Source of the DNA: Acinetobacter bouvetii DSM 14964 = CIP 107468
GTDB taxonomy: Bacteria > Pseudomonadota > Gammaproteobacteria > Pseudomonadales > Moraxellaceae
Assembly (NCBI RefSeq): GCF_000368865.1
Contig: NZ_KB849730.1
Span: forward strand, 144,544-208,543
Reading direction: 5' to 3'
Length of the DNA stretch: 64,000 nt
Of this stretch, positions 18,113 through 28,022 are shown in pieces. The notes under the pieces were generated by a model that saw only the letters and a list, made by a program, of their open reading frames with translations, had not been told where the DNA came from and did no database searches. The position numbers were made by a program, and so were the translations under genes. How positions within the stretch are numbered: position 1 is the first letter of the stretch; each line of letters opens with the position of its first letter.

Positions 18113-20269
18113 TTAATGATTTCTAACAACACTGTCATTAACAATTCGAGGTGTTACAAAAATTAGCAACTCGCTCTTATTATCGGTCTTCACATCTTTA
18201 CGGAATAAACGCCCTAGATAAGGAAGATCTCCTAAAAATGGAACTTTTGTTTGATTATTAATTGTCTGCTGTTCAAAAATCCCCCCAAGCACAATAGTTT
18301 CACCATTGTCGACCAATACATTAGTATTAATTTCATTTTTATTAATTGTGTACTGTCCTGTTGGAGTCACACCGCCGATTGAATTATTTTTAATCTGCAG
18401 ATTCATTTGAACTCGGCCTTCCGGCGTAATGCTTGGTGTTACATCTAGGCTCAAAGTTGCATCAATAAACTCTGTTTTTGACACAGCATTTTGACCGCCA
18501 CCTTCAGCCGACTGATACGGAATTTGTGTGCCAGATGCCACTTTTGCTTGCTGTTTGTCAGCTGTCAAAACTTTCGGAGTAGAAATTACCTCTCCGTAAC
18601 CGTCTGCCTGTAATGCAGAAAGCTCAAGATCCAGCATAAAATCAGATAAGCTAATTAGCCCGAATGCAATCTTGCTTGCTCCTGTTGCTGTTACACCCAG
18701 ATCTACATTTAAATTATCTGGCCGTTGAATTGTATACTTGCCTTCATCATCAGGATCACGCAGATCCCATAGCGTTGTATCACTGCCGCCAACCAACAGA
18801 TTATTATTGTTGGTTATGCCTTGTGAAAGGATACCCCACTTCACCCCCATTTGCTTACTGAATTCAGTTGATGCTCGGACAATTCTAGCCTCAACCATAA
18901 CTTGCTTAACAGAAACATCCAGCAGATCGATCATTTTACGGACTTTATCAATATTCTGCGCAGTATCGTTAACAATCAATGTATTTGTTCGAGTATCCGC
19001 GACTGCACTGCCACGGGGGCTCAATAGGCTTTCTAATGCTAATGAGTTTGTGCCTGCCGTACCATTAGTTTCAGCACCTTTACTATTGCGAGAATCTTCA
19101 AGCAATTTTAAAACATCAGCAGCTTTTGCATAACTCAATTGAATATATTCAGTTTGAATCGGCGCCAATTTAATACTTTGCGCAATTGCTTTCGCCTCTT
19201 CATCTTCAGATTTAATTAATTCTGATACAGGAGCAATCCAAATCACATTGCCATTACGGCGCTTATCCAGGTTTTTTGTTTTTAACACAATGTCTAGAGC
19301 TTGATCCCATGGCACATCCTTCATACGCAAGGTTATATTGCCTTGCACCGAATCAGAAGCAACCATATTGATTCCAGTAAAATCAGCCAGCAATTGAAGT
19401 ACACGGCGCACTTCAATATCTTGAAAATCTAGAGAAATCTTTTTACCCGTATAATGATTTGACGCTTTAGGGCGTAAAGGATTCTTATCTTCAGGACGTT
19501 TAAGGCTAACTGTCAGCTTATTGTCAGTTTGATATGCCATATACTCAAAATTACCCGATGATTGAATGGTAATAACGCCATTGCTACCATCATTATGCGC
19601 ATCAACAATCGAAACAGGCGTAGCAAAATCATTCACATTCAAGCGGCGGGTTAAATGTGCAGGCACTTTATTACCCAATGTACGAATAACAATTTTACTG
19701 CCTTGCTGCTGTACATCTACTGGCGTATTCCCCCCCAGCAAATCTACGACAATCTGGCCTTCGCCATTCGCTCCGCGATTAAAGCCAATATTAGAAATAC
19801 CCTGCGCTTGAGCCTTTATTGCCGGCTGTACTTGGGCATCTGTTGCTGAATTGATTTTCAGAATAAAGGTATTGCCTTCAACTCGAGTTGTGAAAGCGCC
19901 AGCATTGGCCAAATTCACCGTTAAGCGTGAACGCTGTGCATCCGAACTAATATCAACCGAATCCGCTTCACTGGTTGCAACCGGAATTGAATTTTGCTTT
20001 AGCTTCTGATCCGCTTTATCAAAATCTAAAATCAGGCGTGAAGGCTGTTCAAGCTGATAAGCCTGAGGCTGCGGAGGCAAACCATTAAACATCACACGAA
20101 TTTCAGTGCCCTGACCTGGAATCTGCATTGGCACGATATTCGTCATACTGACTTGAGCGCTGGCAGCCTGCATGACCGCTATTGCAACTGCACCCATTGA
20201 AAACTGACGAAACACTTGATTCATTGTATTGCCATCCCCAAAAATAAAATCTTTAACACTATTTTTCAT
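18113..20269 (-). CDS. pilQ: Type IV pilus secretin PilQ
   Basis: 718 residues from the ATG at 20269 with AAAGGA seven bases upstream. A signal sequence (SMGAVAIAVMQAASAQ) is followed by two AMIN domains, which bind peptidoglycan, then the STN/N0 domain (ISLDFQDIEVRRVLQLLADFTGINMV), an N1 domain with a Gly/Ala-rich loop, and the secretin domain (VEARIVRAS..., ASGTQIPYQS, VDNGETIVLGGIFEQ). It forms the outer-membrane channel through which the pilus and transforming DNA pass. Last of pilMNOPQ and followed by aroKB. Confidence 0.97.
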   Translation of the reverse strand: MKNSVKDFIFGDGNTMNQVFRQFSMGAVAIAVMQAASAQVSMTNIVPMQIPGQGTEIRVMFNGLPPQPQAYQLEQPSRLILDFDKADQKLKQNSIPVATSEADSVDISSDAQRSRLTVNLANAGAFTTRVEGNTFILKINSATDAQVQPAIKAQAQGISNIGFNRGANGEGQIVVDLLGGNTPVDVQQQGSKIVIRTLGNKVPAHLTRRLNVNDFATPVSIVDAHNDGSNGVITIQSSGNFEYMAYQTDNKLTVSLKRPEDKNPLRPKASNHYTGKKISLDFQDIEVRRVLQLLADFTGINMVASDSVQGNITLRMKDVPWDQALDIVLKTKNLDKRRNGNVIWIAPVSELIKSEDEEAKAIAQSIKLAPIQTEYIQLSYAKAADVLKLLEDSRNSKGAETNGTAGTNSLALESLLSPRGSAVADTRTNTLIVNDTAQNIDKVRKMIDLLDVSVKQVMVEARIVRASTEFSKQMGVKWGILSQGITNNNNLLVGGSDTTLWDLRDPDDEGKYTIQRPDNLNVDLGVTATGASKIAFGLISLSDFMLDLELSALQADGYGEVISTPKVLTADKQQAKVASGTQIPYQSAEGGGQNAVSKTEFIDATLSLDVTPSITPEGRVQMNLQIKNNSIGGVTPTGQYTINKNEINTNVLVDNGETIVLGGIFEQQTINNQTKVPFLGDLPYLGRLFRKDVKTDNKSELLIFVTPRIVNDSVVRNH

Positions 20270-20285
20270 TTTTATTCCTTTAAAC

Positions 20286-20813
20286 TTAAGGTGCTGGTCC
20301 AATTAATATAAGACTTCTAGGACGTTCAACATAACCTTCTCGCCCATCTGGAATAATTTCCATTACATCAATCTGAGTTGGTGTGATTTTTATAATACGG
20401 CCATGATTAAGCCCCATATAGCTGCCTACCTGCACTCGTTCAACTTGACCATCAGGCGTTTGGATTAATGCCATAATTTGCCCTGATTGATTCCGCAAGC
20501 TTCCTTTTAAATTTAAATTTTCAATCGGATAGCTTTCCAGCGGCTGCAACTGACGGTTTAAATTTGGATAAACCCGCTTTCCTGCCATTATTTTCAATTC
20601 AGACGCCAATGAACCAGGCATGAAAGGGCTTCTCAATTGCTGCGCTGCATAATTAAAGCTTTCAGCAGGCACGAAATCAGGTGCAGGTTCGATTGGGATT
20701 GGCTGCTGATTGCGGATATTCGCCATCTCTTGATTAACCACATCAATCCGAGACTCACAACCTGAAAGCGCAACACCCAGCATTACAAACATAGAAATTT
20801 TTTGAATTTTCAT
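20286..20813 (-). CDS. pilP: Type IV pilus assembly lipoprotein PilP
   Basis: 175 residues with lipobox LSGC at residues 17-20, so an inner-membrane lipoprotein. The C-terminal beta-sandwich has the PilP signature (LKGSLRNQSGQIMALIQTPDGQVERVQVGSYMGLNHGRIIKI). PilP links the PilN-PilO dimer to the N0 domain of PilQ. The start codon overlaps the pilO stop by one base (TAATG), and pilQ begins 16 bases after its stop. Confidence 0.95.
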   Translation of the reverse strand: MKIQKISMFVMLGVALSGCESRIDVVNQEMANIRNQQPIPIEPAPDFVPAESFNYAAQQLRSPFMPGSLASELKIMAGKRVYPNLNRQLQPLESYPIENLNLKGSLRNQSGQIMALIQTPDGQVERVQVGSYMGLNHGRIIKITPTQIDVMEIIPDGREGYVERPRSLILIGPAP

Positions 20814-21538
20814 TAGTTTGCTTCTCCTGCTGGCGCCGCTTGATTTTCTTTAGCATCACCGGCTTCATCGCTATTACCAATATAGCGGTAAGTTTTCGCT
20901 TTTAAGCTGTAATCAACCTTTGGAATATCCGTTCTTTTTTCTTTATTTTCCGTTGCCGTTATCTCAAAATCATGCAAAGTGACAATCCGAGACAATCCCG
21001 CAATGCCGCTGACAAATGCGCCAAATGAATGGTAATCGCCCGTCGCATCAATCGCGATCGGCTGCTCAATAAAGAACTCTTGCTTCACTTCAGGCTCAAG
21101 ACGGATATTTTTAAACTTCAAGCCAGAGTTCACGCCAGTTAAGTTAATATCCTCAACCAAACCAGGAATTTCAGTTTCTTTGGGCAATTGCTCCAATTGC
21201 TGATTAAAGCGCGCTTCCATCTCCTGCAGCTGCATTTGATACTGCTGCAAATTGCGGAGTTTAGAGTCCTTTTCCCTAAATTCATTCAGCAAGTTTTGCT
21301 CTTGTGCATTCGCATTAGAGATATCATCCATCTTGCCTTTAATCGCTAAGAAATAGCCTAAAACGAACACCAGCAGAATGATAAAAATCCAGCAGGTGAT
21401 CTTTACAGATAAAGGCCAGCTGCCATAATTATTAGTATCCAGTGTATTGAATTGCTGTAAAAATTTATCCAAAGTCAGTTTTTTCTTTGGCGCAAGCACA
21501 GCTTCTTGACTTAATTCTTCAAATTCTTCACGGCTCAT
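20813..21538 (-). CDS. pilO: Type IV pilus alignment protein PilO
   Basis: 241 residues: a cytoplasmic N-terminus, one membrane helix (residues about 47-66), a coiled coil and a ferredoxin-like periplasmic domain with the PilO block QLPKETEIPGLVEDI...FEITATE. It pairs with PilN in the inner-membrane alignment subcomplex. The start overlaps the pilN stop by four bases (ATGA), giving translational coupling. The N-terminal cytoplasmic arm is somewhat long and acidic. Confidence 0.94.
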   Translation of the reverse strand: MSREEFEELSQEAVLAPKKKLTLDKFLQQFNTLDTNNYGSWPLSVKITCWIFIILLVFVLGYFLAIKGKMDDISNANAQEQNLLNEFREKDSKLRNLQQYQMQLQEMEARFNQQLEQLPKETEIPGLVEDINLTGVNSGLKFKNIRLEPEVKQEFFIEQPIAIDATGDYHSFGAFVSGIAGLSRIVTLHDFEITATENKEKRTDIPKVDYSLKAKTYRYIGNSDEAGDAKENQAAPAGEAN

Positions 21539-22215
21539 TTGGCAGCCTCCGGTGTAGAAGCTGCAGTGGTGCCTTGACTGACAGCATTGCCTGGTTGTGC
21601 CGCAGCCACAGAATCAACTCCAGACAATTCAGGCTGTGCAATAGCGTCCAAATCAGCAGTTACAGTAAATGTTCCATAGCTATCTTCAATACGGGGCACA
21701 ATAGAGCTAGCCGCCTGATCTTTTTTATCTTCTGTTGCTAAGAAAGAACTCATGAATGCATTGCGGTACCATGAGGAAGCCTCAAGATTACGGAGCAGTT
21801 CCGCAACTGTATTTGGACTTTCCGCCTTGCCTTCCAATGTGAATTTATCACCCAAACGGCTAAATTTCGTAATATACACATTGCTTGGGGTAACACGAAC
21901 CAGTTCATCAACCAGATGAACTGCAATTGGCCGCTGGCCTTGCAGGCCTTGAATCAGCTTCATCCGTTCAACAATCGCGTTGCGCTGTTCCTGCAAGCCT
22001 TCCAGCGACTTCAGCTGGATATCCAAATTTTGATTGGTGCTGACAATAAGCTGATTCGCTTGTTCCTGATCCTGCAAGCGGTTATCAAAATACAGCCAAG
22101 TTGAACCAACCCCTAAAACCCCAATAAAAAACGCCCCAATGCAAATCGCAATAAATTCTTTTTTTCGTTTCTCTCTGAGCGCATCGCGCCAAGGGAGCAG
22201 GTTAATTTTTGCCAT
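21535..22215 (-). CDS. pilN: Type IV pilus alignment protein PilN
   Basis: 226 residues. The N-terminal INLLPWRDALREKRKKEF is the conserved cytoplasmic segment that inserts into PilM; a membrane helix follows (residues about 22-42), then a coiled coil and a periplasmic domain. The ATG at 22215 overlaps the pilM stop codon (TGATG). The C-terminal tail is Ala/Gln/Thr-rich. Confidence 0.95.
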   Translation of the reverse strand: MAKINLLPWRDALREKRKKEFIAICIGAFFIGVLGVGSTWLYFDNRLQDQEQANQLIVSTNQNLDIQLKSLEGLQEQRNAIVERMKLIQGLQGQRPIAVHLVDELVRVTPSNVYITKFSRLGDKFTLEGKAESPNTVAELLRNLEASSWYRNAFMSSFLATEDKKDQAASSIVPRIEDSYGTFTVTADLDAIAQPELSGVDSVAAAQPGNAVSQGTTAASTPEAAK

Positions 22216-23273
22216 CAATCAAAACTCCTCAATGCTAAACCACATGCCACCAAGAGCGATGAAGCGTCATTTTCAATTTTTTTAATATCAATTTGAGGTG
22301 AAAAACCCATTTGCAAAAATGGATTGGCAATCGTGACCCGGTAACCCAGCTTCTGCTGCAGCAATTTTGCTAATCCCGGAATATTGGCATTCCCGCCAGC
22401 CAGCAAAATATGGTCAATTTCATTAAACTGTGAAGATGAAAAGAAAAACTGCAATGAGCGCGCCGCCTGCTGCACAACCGCTTCTAAAAACGGCTCCAGA
22501 ACTTCAATATCATAATCATCCGGCAATGCGCGGGTTTTTTTTGCGCGCCCTGCTTCTTCAAAAGATAGGCCATAGCGGTTTTGAATTTCTTGAGTTAACT
22601 GCTTGCCGCCAAAAACCTGTTCACGGGTATAAATGACTTTATTATTCTGCATCACAGACAAAGTCGTCATGCTGTGCCCAATATCCAAGATCCCAACAGT
22701 TTTCACCCCCATTGGCAATGTATCAGCAAATACTTTAAATGCATTTTCCAAAGCAAAGCTTTCTACATCGGCGATTTTAGGCGACAAGCCTGCCAGCTCC
22801 AGCACTTCAGAACGCGCTTCAATATTTTCAATTCGAGTGGCTACCAGCAGAACATTGACACGGTTTGGGTTGGATAAACGGTCTGGAATAACTTCAAAGT
22901 CAAGGCTCGCTTCATCCAAAGGGAAAGGAATATACTGCTCCGCATCCATACGAATTTGAACTTCACGCTCATCACTCGTCATATCAGCATCCATCTCAAT
23001 GATTTTTGTAATCACCATTGAAGTTGGTATGGCCAAGGCGGCATTCACTGTTTGAGTATTGGCTAAATTAATCGCACGCTCTAGTGAATCGCCCACAGCT
23101 TCTGGATTTAAGATGTTTTTTTCAACAACGCTTCCTTCCGACAAAGGTACCAAAGCATAGCTTTCTACCCAATACCGTCCACTTTTTACAGAAAGTTCCA
23201 AAACCTTAACAGAAGTCGAACTAATATCGACTCCCATCAACCCCTTATTTGGCTTACGATATAACCTGAGCAC
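22215..23273 (-). CDS. pilM: Type IV pilus actin-like ATPase PilM
   Basis: 352 residues with the actin/FtsA fold: GVDISSTSVKVLEL (phosphate 1), IPFPLDEASLDFEVI, GILDIGHSMTTLSVM (phosphate 2) and ILLAGGNANIPGL (adenosine motif). PilM is the cytoplasmic ring that binds the PilN N-terminus and the assembly ATPases. It is the first gene of pilMNOPQ and is divergent from ponA across 164 bases that must hold both promoters. Confidence 0.96.
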   Translation of the reverse strand: MLRLYRKPNKGLMGVDISSTSVKVLELSVKSGRYWVESYALVPLSEGSVVEKNILNPEAVGDSLERAINLANTQTVNAALAIPTSMVITKIIEMDADMTSDEREVQIRMDAEQYIPFPLDEASLDFEVIPDRLSNPNRVNVLLVATRIENIEARSEVLELAGLSPKIADVESFALENAFKVFADTLPMGVKTVGILDIGHSMTTLSVMQNNKVIYTREQVFGGKQLTQEIQNRYGLSFEEAGRAKKTRALPDDYDIEVLEPFLEAVVQQAARSLQFFFSSSQFNEIDHILLAGGNANIPGLAKLLQQKLGYRVTIANPFLQMGFSPQIDIKKIENDASSLLVACGLALRSFD

Positions 23274-23437
23274 AATATAATTCCTATTATTTTTTTATCC
23301 CCAAAAAATTAACTCACTAATTAGATTTGGTCTATAATTTTATGCAGATACAATATCTCATATAACAATCTGCACGGCTTAAGGATATACTGACCGCTAA
23401 TTAGTTTGCCATTAGCTCTTATTAAAACTTACTTGTT

Positions 23438-25975
23438 ATGAAAAAGCTATCTTGTTCAGGCCTTGTTCATCCATTTTTTTTGATCCTAATTATTGTATTG
23501 GTCTCAATTCCGATGGGTTTCTATGGCATGTATCTCTATATTGCCCCATCTTTACCTGAAATGTCTATCTTAAAAAAGGCGCCGTTACTAAAGCCTTTGC
23601 AAGTGTATAGTGCAGATAATGAGCTGATTGCCGAGTATGGGGGCAAACTGTCCGTGCCAGTGGAATACAATCAAATTCCGCCCACTTTTATCCATGCCTT
23701 TTTAGCAGCCGAAGATTCGTCATTTTTTGAGCACAGCGGCATCAGCTTTAAAGGCATTGGCCGCGCGGTCAGTGAAAGCGTCACCGGCTCTGATGTACAG
23801 ACCGGCGGGTCCACCATTACCATGCAGGTTGCCAAAAACTACTATTTAAGCCCTGAACGCACCCTAAAGCGCAAACTGACTGAAATCTTTTTAGCGCGGA
23901 AAATTGAAGAGAACCTCAGTAAAGAAGAAATTTTAACGCTGTATGTCAATAAAATCTTTTTAGGCAAAAATGCCTATGGCATTGCAGCTGCCGCTAAGAT
24001 CTATTACAACAAAAATTTAGACGAGCTTACTACCGCGCAGATGGCGATGATTTCCGGCCTGCCAAAAGCGCCGTCAAAGTACAATCCTGTCGCCAATCCC
24101 AAACGTGCCCTTGAACGCCGCAACTGGATTTTAGGCCGCATGCTTCAGCTTGGCTATATCAATCAGCCCGAATACCAAAAAGCCATTGCTGAACCCATCA
24201 GTCTGGATATGCCTGAACGGGGCGTCAGCAACCGCTTCCCGTATGTCGGCGAAATGGTCCGCTCCGAACTCGTGCAGACGCTGGGTGAACAGGCAACTGA
24301 TTCAGGCTATAAGGTGTATACGACTATCAACAGCAAGCGCCAAGCCTATGCTGAAGAAGCGGTGCAAAACGGTTTGGAGGATTATGACCGCCGTCACGGC
24401 TGGCGCGGCGCGGAAGCGCATGACAAACCGCTGTCGGAGTTTATGGCTTATGCCAATACCTTTCCCGCAGAAGTGATAAAAGTCGGATCATCGACTTTTG
24501 ACGCTTTAATGCAGGATGGCTCTACGGTAACCGTGCCGTGGTCAGGCATGTCATGGGCGCGTCCCTACCGCAATGCCAACAGCGTAGGCAATGCGCCAAG
24601 CAATGCTTCGCAAATTGTGAAAGTAAAAGATATTATCCGTTTGCGCCCCAATCAGGACAAAACCTCTTGGTCCTTAGTGCAGATTCCCAAAGCGCAAGGC
24701 CAGCTGATCGCGCTGAATCCTAATAATGGCGCGATTGAAGCCATTGCTGGCGGCTACAATTTCTATCAGTCCAAATTCAACCGCGCATTACAAGGCTGGC
24801 GCCAGCCCGGCTCAACCATCAAGCCTTTCGTCTACGCCTTGGCTTTAGAACGCGGCATGACGCCCTACAGCATGGTCAATGACAGCCCAATCACCATTGG
24901 CAAATGGACGCCGAAAAACTCGGATGGCCGCTATTTAGGCATGATTCCTTTGCGCCGCGCGCTGTACTTGTCGCGCAATACCGTATCTGTGCGCCTGCTG
25001 CAAATAGTGGGCATTGAACGCACGCGCCAGTTATTTATGGATTTCGGCCTGCAGGAAAACCAAATTCCGCGCAACTACACGATTGCCCTCGGCACACCGC
25101 AGGTCTTGCCTGTGCAGATGGCGACAGGCTATGCGACTTTCGCCAATGGCGGTTACCGCATTCAGCCGCATTTTATTGACCGGATTGAAGATGCATACGG
25201 CAAGGTCATTTACCAATCCAACCCTGAATATGCTTGCATTCAATGCATCAATGAAAAAGATCAGCCTCTGGATGCGAATGAACCGGTTACGCCTGATGAT
25301 GAAGCCTTCCAAGTCGCTGGCGCTGCCCAAATGCAGCCTGAAAATGAAATTGATACTGCAGACTACCGCCAGGCGACACGGATTCTCAAATCCAGCTCAG
25401 CTTTTGATATGGCCAACATCTTGCGGGATGTCATTCAGCACGGTACTGGACGCGCTGCGCTGAAAATTGGCAGGAATGACATTGGCGGCAAAACAGGAAC
25501 CACCAATGATGCTAAAGATGCCTGGTTCGCAGGCTTTAACAGCAAATTAGTCGCGATTGCATGGGTTGGCTTTGACCAGCCCGCCACGCTCGGACGCCGT
25601 GAGTATGGCGGTGTCGCCGCATTGCCTGTTTGGACAAACTTTATGGCAAATGCATTGAAAGATACGCCTGAGTCTTGGGTGCGCTTAGATAAAAATGCCA
25701 AAGCGCCAATCAACCGCAATCAAGCAGCCAGCAATGACCCTGCTGCGGATCAGGCGCGTGACCGCGCGGCACCGCCATTAGCGCAGCCAATTTACCGTCC
25801 GGCGCCCGCACCTGCCGCCCGCAGCCCATCTCAAAATGATTTTGCAGATTTGCCCGGTGAAGAAATGTTAGTGCCGAATAATAGCGCACCGCCTGCAATG
25901 CAAAACCGCCCTGCTCCGTCTGCGCCTAAAGCGCATTCAGATGCACTGGGAGAACTCATCGAACAGGTTGAGTAA
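23438..25975 (+). CDS. ponA: Penicillin-binding protein 1A
   Basis: 845 residues, a bifunctional class A PBP. A short cytoplasmic tail and membrane helix (residues about 12-32) precede the glycosyltransferase domain (AAEDSSFFEHSGISFKGIGRA with its catalytic Glu, GGSTITMQVAKN). An OB-like insert sits between the catalytic domains. Transpeptidase motifs are QPGSTIKPF (S-x-x-K), SRN in YLSRNTVSV, and GGKTGTTN. The tail is rich in Pro, Ala and Gln. It polymerises glycan and crosslinks peptides in the periplasm and is a beta-lactam target. Its place opposite pilM is conserved in Pseudomonas and Acinetobacter. Confidence 0.96.
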   Translation: MKKLSCSGLVHPFFLILIIVLVSIPMGFYGMYLYIAPSLPEMSILKKAPLLKPLQVYSADNELIAEYGGKLSVPVEYNQIPPTFIHAFLAAEDSSFFEHSGISFKGIGRAVSESVTGSDVQTGGSTITMQVAKNYYLSPERTLKRKLTEIFLARKIEENLSKEEILTLYVNKIFLGKNAYGIAAAAKIYYNKNLDELTTAQMAMISGLPKAPSKYNPVANPKRALERRNWILGRMLQLGYINQPEYQKAIAEPISLDMPERGVSNRFPYVGEMVRSELVQTLGEQATDSGYKVYTTINSKRQAYAEEAVQNGLEDYDRRHGWRGAEAHDKPLSEFMAYANTFPAEVIKVGSSTFDALMQDGSTVTVPWSGMSWARPYRNANSVGNAPSNASQIVKVKDIIRLRPNQDKTSWSLVQIPKAQGQLIALNPNNGAIEAIAGGYNFYQSKFNRALQGWRQPGSTIKPFVYALALERGMTPYSMVNDSPITIGKWTPKNSDGRYLGMIPLRRALYLSRNTVSVRLLQIVGIERTRQLFMDFGLQENQIPRNYTIALGTPQVLPVQMATGYATFANGGYRIQPHFIDRIEDAYGKVIYQSNPEYACIQCINEKDQPLDANEPVTPDDEAFQVAGAAQMQPENEIDTADYRQATRILKSSSAFDMANILRDVIQHGTGRAALKIGRNDIGGKTGTTNDAKDAWFAGFNSKLVAIAWVGFDQPATLGRREYGGVAALPVWTNFMANALKDTPESWVRLDKNAKAPINRNQAASNDPAADQARDRAAPPLAQPIYRPAPAPAARSPSQNDFADLPGEEMLVPNNSAPPAMQNRPAPSAPKAHSDALGELIEQVE

Positions 25976-25980
25976 AAACC

Positions 25981-26026
25981 ATTGAAATTTAAAAAGCCCT
26001 CTTATGAGGGCTTTTTAAATTTCAAT
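25981..26026. terminator. Long perfect palindromic bidirectional terminator
   Basis: A 21-base perfect inverted repeat (25981-26001 with 26006-26026) around the loop TTAT contains AAAAAGCCCTC/GAGGGCTTTTT. It ends ponA (+) and the convergent methyltransferase gene (-). Confidence 0.92.
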
Positions 26027-26032
26027 GCAGCC

Positions 26033-26836
26033 TTATTTTTTCTGGAAAATAAATATTTGAAATTGTGCTGTTAGTTCAATTTCCGCTTGAGCTTCCAGAG
26101 CAAGTCTGCGTTCAGGCTTCGCCTTATAGGCATATGGCGTCATGGCAATCAGATTTTTAAGATCCTGCTGCGGCAAGACCATTGGGGCATCGATGATCAG
26201 CTCTTCCGTCAGCTCAAAAGCATCTTCCAGCTGATGCGCAAATTTATGCGGATCATGCGCCTGCACCTCTTCAAACAGCGCCTCACGCAGCGCATACAAA
26301 TGCTGCGGCCCAGGGGTGACCACCATCAAATAGCCCTGAGGCTTCAGCACCCGCAAGATTTCATCTTTGGGAATCGGGCTGAACAAACTGGTGCACAAAT
26401 CAACAGAATGCTCCAGCACCGGCAGCGTTGAACCCGTCCCCACCACCCATGTGATATTTTTATTCAATTTGGCGGCGGCCTGTACTGCATTTTTAGCAAT
26501 ATCCACCCCTACACACTGCATCACTTCGCTATGCATCGCATTGGTGTAATAGCCTTCGCCGCAGCCGATATCCAATAAATTTTCAATGCGCAATGCCTTA
26601 ATTTTTTCAACGGCTGCCTGCTGCAGCGGCGCATAATGGCCTGCGCTTAAAAATGCACGGCGCGCCTGTACAGATTCAGGCGTATCCCCTGGATTTTTAC
26701 TGTGCTTATGCTGTACCACATGTAAATTGACATAGCCCTGCTTTGCCACATCATAACTGTGATTGTTGTCACAGCGCCATGTCTTGTCTGTCAGCTTTAA
26801 TTGCTTATGGCAAACTGGACACATCAGCAGATTCAT
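26033..26836 (-). CDS. rlmA: RlmA-type 23S rRNA (guanine-N1)-methyltransferase
   Basis: About 267 residues from the ATG at 26836, which has GGAG six bases upstream; two further in-frame Mets lie just above. The N-terminal zinc finger has CPVC (near residues 6-9) and, further on, a Cys and His in WRCDNNHSYDVA. The Rossmann methyltransferase part follows with LLDIGCGEGYYT as the SAM motif. RlmA(I) methylates G745 in helix 35 of 23S rRNA in E. coli; RlmA(II) modifies G748 in Gram-positives. The family is clear, the exact base inferred. It is transcribed alone, convergent with ponA. Confidence 0.83.
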   Translation of the reverse strand: MNLLMCPVCHKQLKLTDKTWRCDNNHSYDVAKQGYVNLHVVQHKHSKNPGDTPESVQARRAFLSAGHYAPLQQAAVEKIKALRIENLLDIGCGEGYYTNAMHSEVMQCVGVDIAKNAVQAAAKLNKNITWVVGTGSTLPVLEHSVDLCTSLFSPIPKDEILRVLKPQGYLMVVTPGPQHLYALREALFEEVQAHDPHKFAHQLEDAFELTEELIIDAPMVLPQQDLKNLIAMTPYAYKAKPERRLALEAQAEIELTAQFQIFIFQKK

Positions 26837-26862
26837 CATTTTCTCCAAAGCCATTCAGGCAT

Positions 26863-26889
26863 AAAAAAAGCCGGCAAATGCCGGCTTTT
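26863..26889 (-). terminator. Terminator after mraY
   Basis: GCCGGC-AAAT-GCCGGC (26870-26885), extended by A/T pairs, with a seven-U run on the minus strand. It closes the rsmH-to-mraY transcription unit before the rlmA gene. Confidence 0.87.
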
Positions 26890-26903
26890 CAGATTCAATT
26901 CGC

Positions 26904-28022
26904 TTAACGCAATTTTAAAGTCATTAGACCCAAAACTACCAGCATAATTGTAATAATCCAAAAACGGATCACGACTTGGGTTTCACGCCAGCCTTTTTTC
27001 TCATAATGGTGATGCAGCGGCGCCATCAAAAATACCCGCTTGTTGCGCATGCGCAGCGAGCCGATTTGCAGAAAGACTGAAATTGCCTCGACCACAAATA
27101 CACCGCCCATAATGGCGAATACGATTTCCTGACGCACCATCACTGCGATGGTGCCCAGCATTGCGCCTAAAGACAATGCGCCGACGTCACCCATGAAGAC
27201 TTGAGCTGGATGCGCATTATACCAAAGGAAGGCCAAGCCTGCGCCGATCATGGCGGCGCAGATCACCACCAATTCAGAGGCATACTTCACATAAGGAATA
27301 TGCAGATAATTTGCAAAGCGCGCATCGCCGCCTAAATAAGCAAATACGCCTAAGCCTGCAGCCACCAGCACAATCGGCATGATCGCCAGGCCATCCAAGC
27401 CATCGGTCAGGTTGACCGCATTGGATGCGCCGTTAATCACTAAATAGGTGAAAAGAATAAAGCCAATGCCCAGTGGAATCGCAGACAGCGGAATGCTGAT
27501 TTCTTTAAAGAATGGAATCAGCACATCCAGCATATCTGCCGTATGCACAGGATTCGCCTGATGTGTGGCAATCACATACAGCGCAATACCCGCCCCCAAA
27601 GAACCCACAGAAGTCCAGAAGAACTTTTTCTTCGCCGGCAGGCCGGCATTATCTTTATAGCGGACTTTAATCCAGTCATCAGCCCAGCCGACTGCGCCAA
27701 ATATCACCATCACAGCCAGTACAATCCAGACATATGGATTGGATAAATCCGCCCACAGCAAAGTTGAGATGCCGATGGAGAGCAGCACCAGTATGCCGCC
27801 CATGGTTGGCGTGCCCATTTTCTTTGCATGGTTTTCAGGCGCAAATGAGCTTACCGCTTGGCCGTATTTCAAAGCCTGCAGCTTGCGGATCATGACTGGC
27901 CCTAAAGCCAATCCAATCGTCAGCGCAGTCAGTACGCTCAGCAGTGAACGCAATGTCAAATAACGAACAACCTGAAACGAGCTGTGATAGCCCGCAAGAT
28001 GTTCAAATAACCATAACAACAT
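26904..28022 (-). CDS. mraY: Phospho-N-acetylmuramoyl-pentapeptide transferase
   Basis: 372 residues with about ten membrane helices, standard for MraY. Signatures: [10 protein letters not shown] near the N-terminus, a cytoplasmic loop with the DDWIK block, [19 protein letters not shown], and [11 protein letters not shown] with the HHH cluster near the end. It transfers phospho-MurNAc-pentapeptide from UDP to undecaprenyl phosphate, making lipid I. It follows murF with no intergenic bases. In many gammaproteobacteria murD and ftsW come next; here a terminator and a non-dcw gene follow, so the cluster is split. Confidence 0.97.
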   Translation of the reverse strand: MLLWLFEHLAGYHSSFQVVRYLTLRSLLSVLTALTIGLALGPVMIRKLQALKYGQAVSSFAPENHAKKMGTPTMGGILVLLSIGISTLLWADLSNPYVWIVLAVMVIFGAVGWADDWIKVRYKDNAGLPAKKKFFWTSVGSLGAGIALYVIATHQANPVHTADMLDVLIPFFKEISIPLSAIPLGIGFILFTYLVINGASNAVNLTDGLDGLAIMPIVLVAAGLGVFAYLGGDARFANYLHIPYVKYASELVVICAAMIGAGLAFLWYNAHPAQVFMGDVGALSLGAMLGTIAVMVRQEIVFAIMGGVFVVEAISVFLQIGSLRMRNKRVFLMAPLHHHYEKKGWRETQVVIRFWIITIMLVVLGLMTLKLR

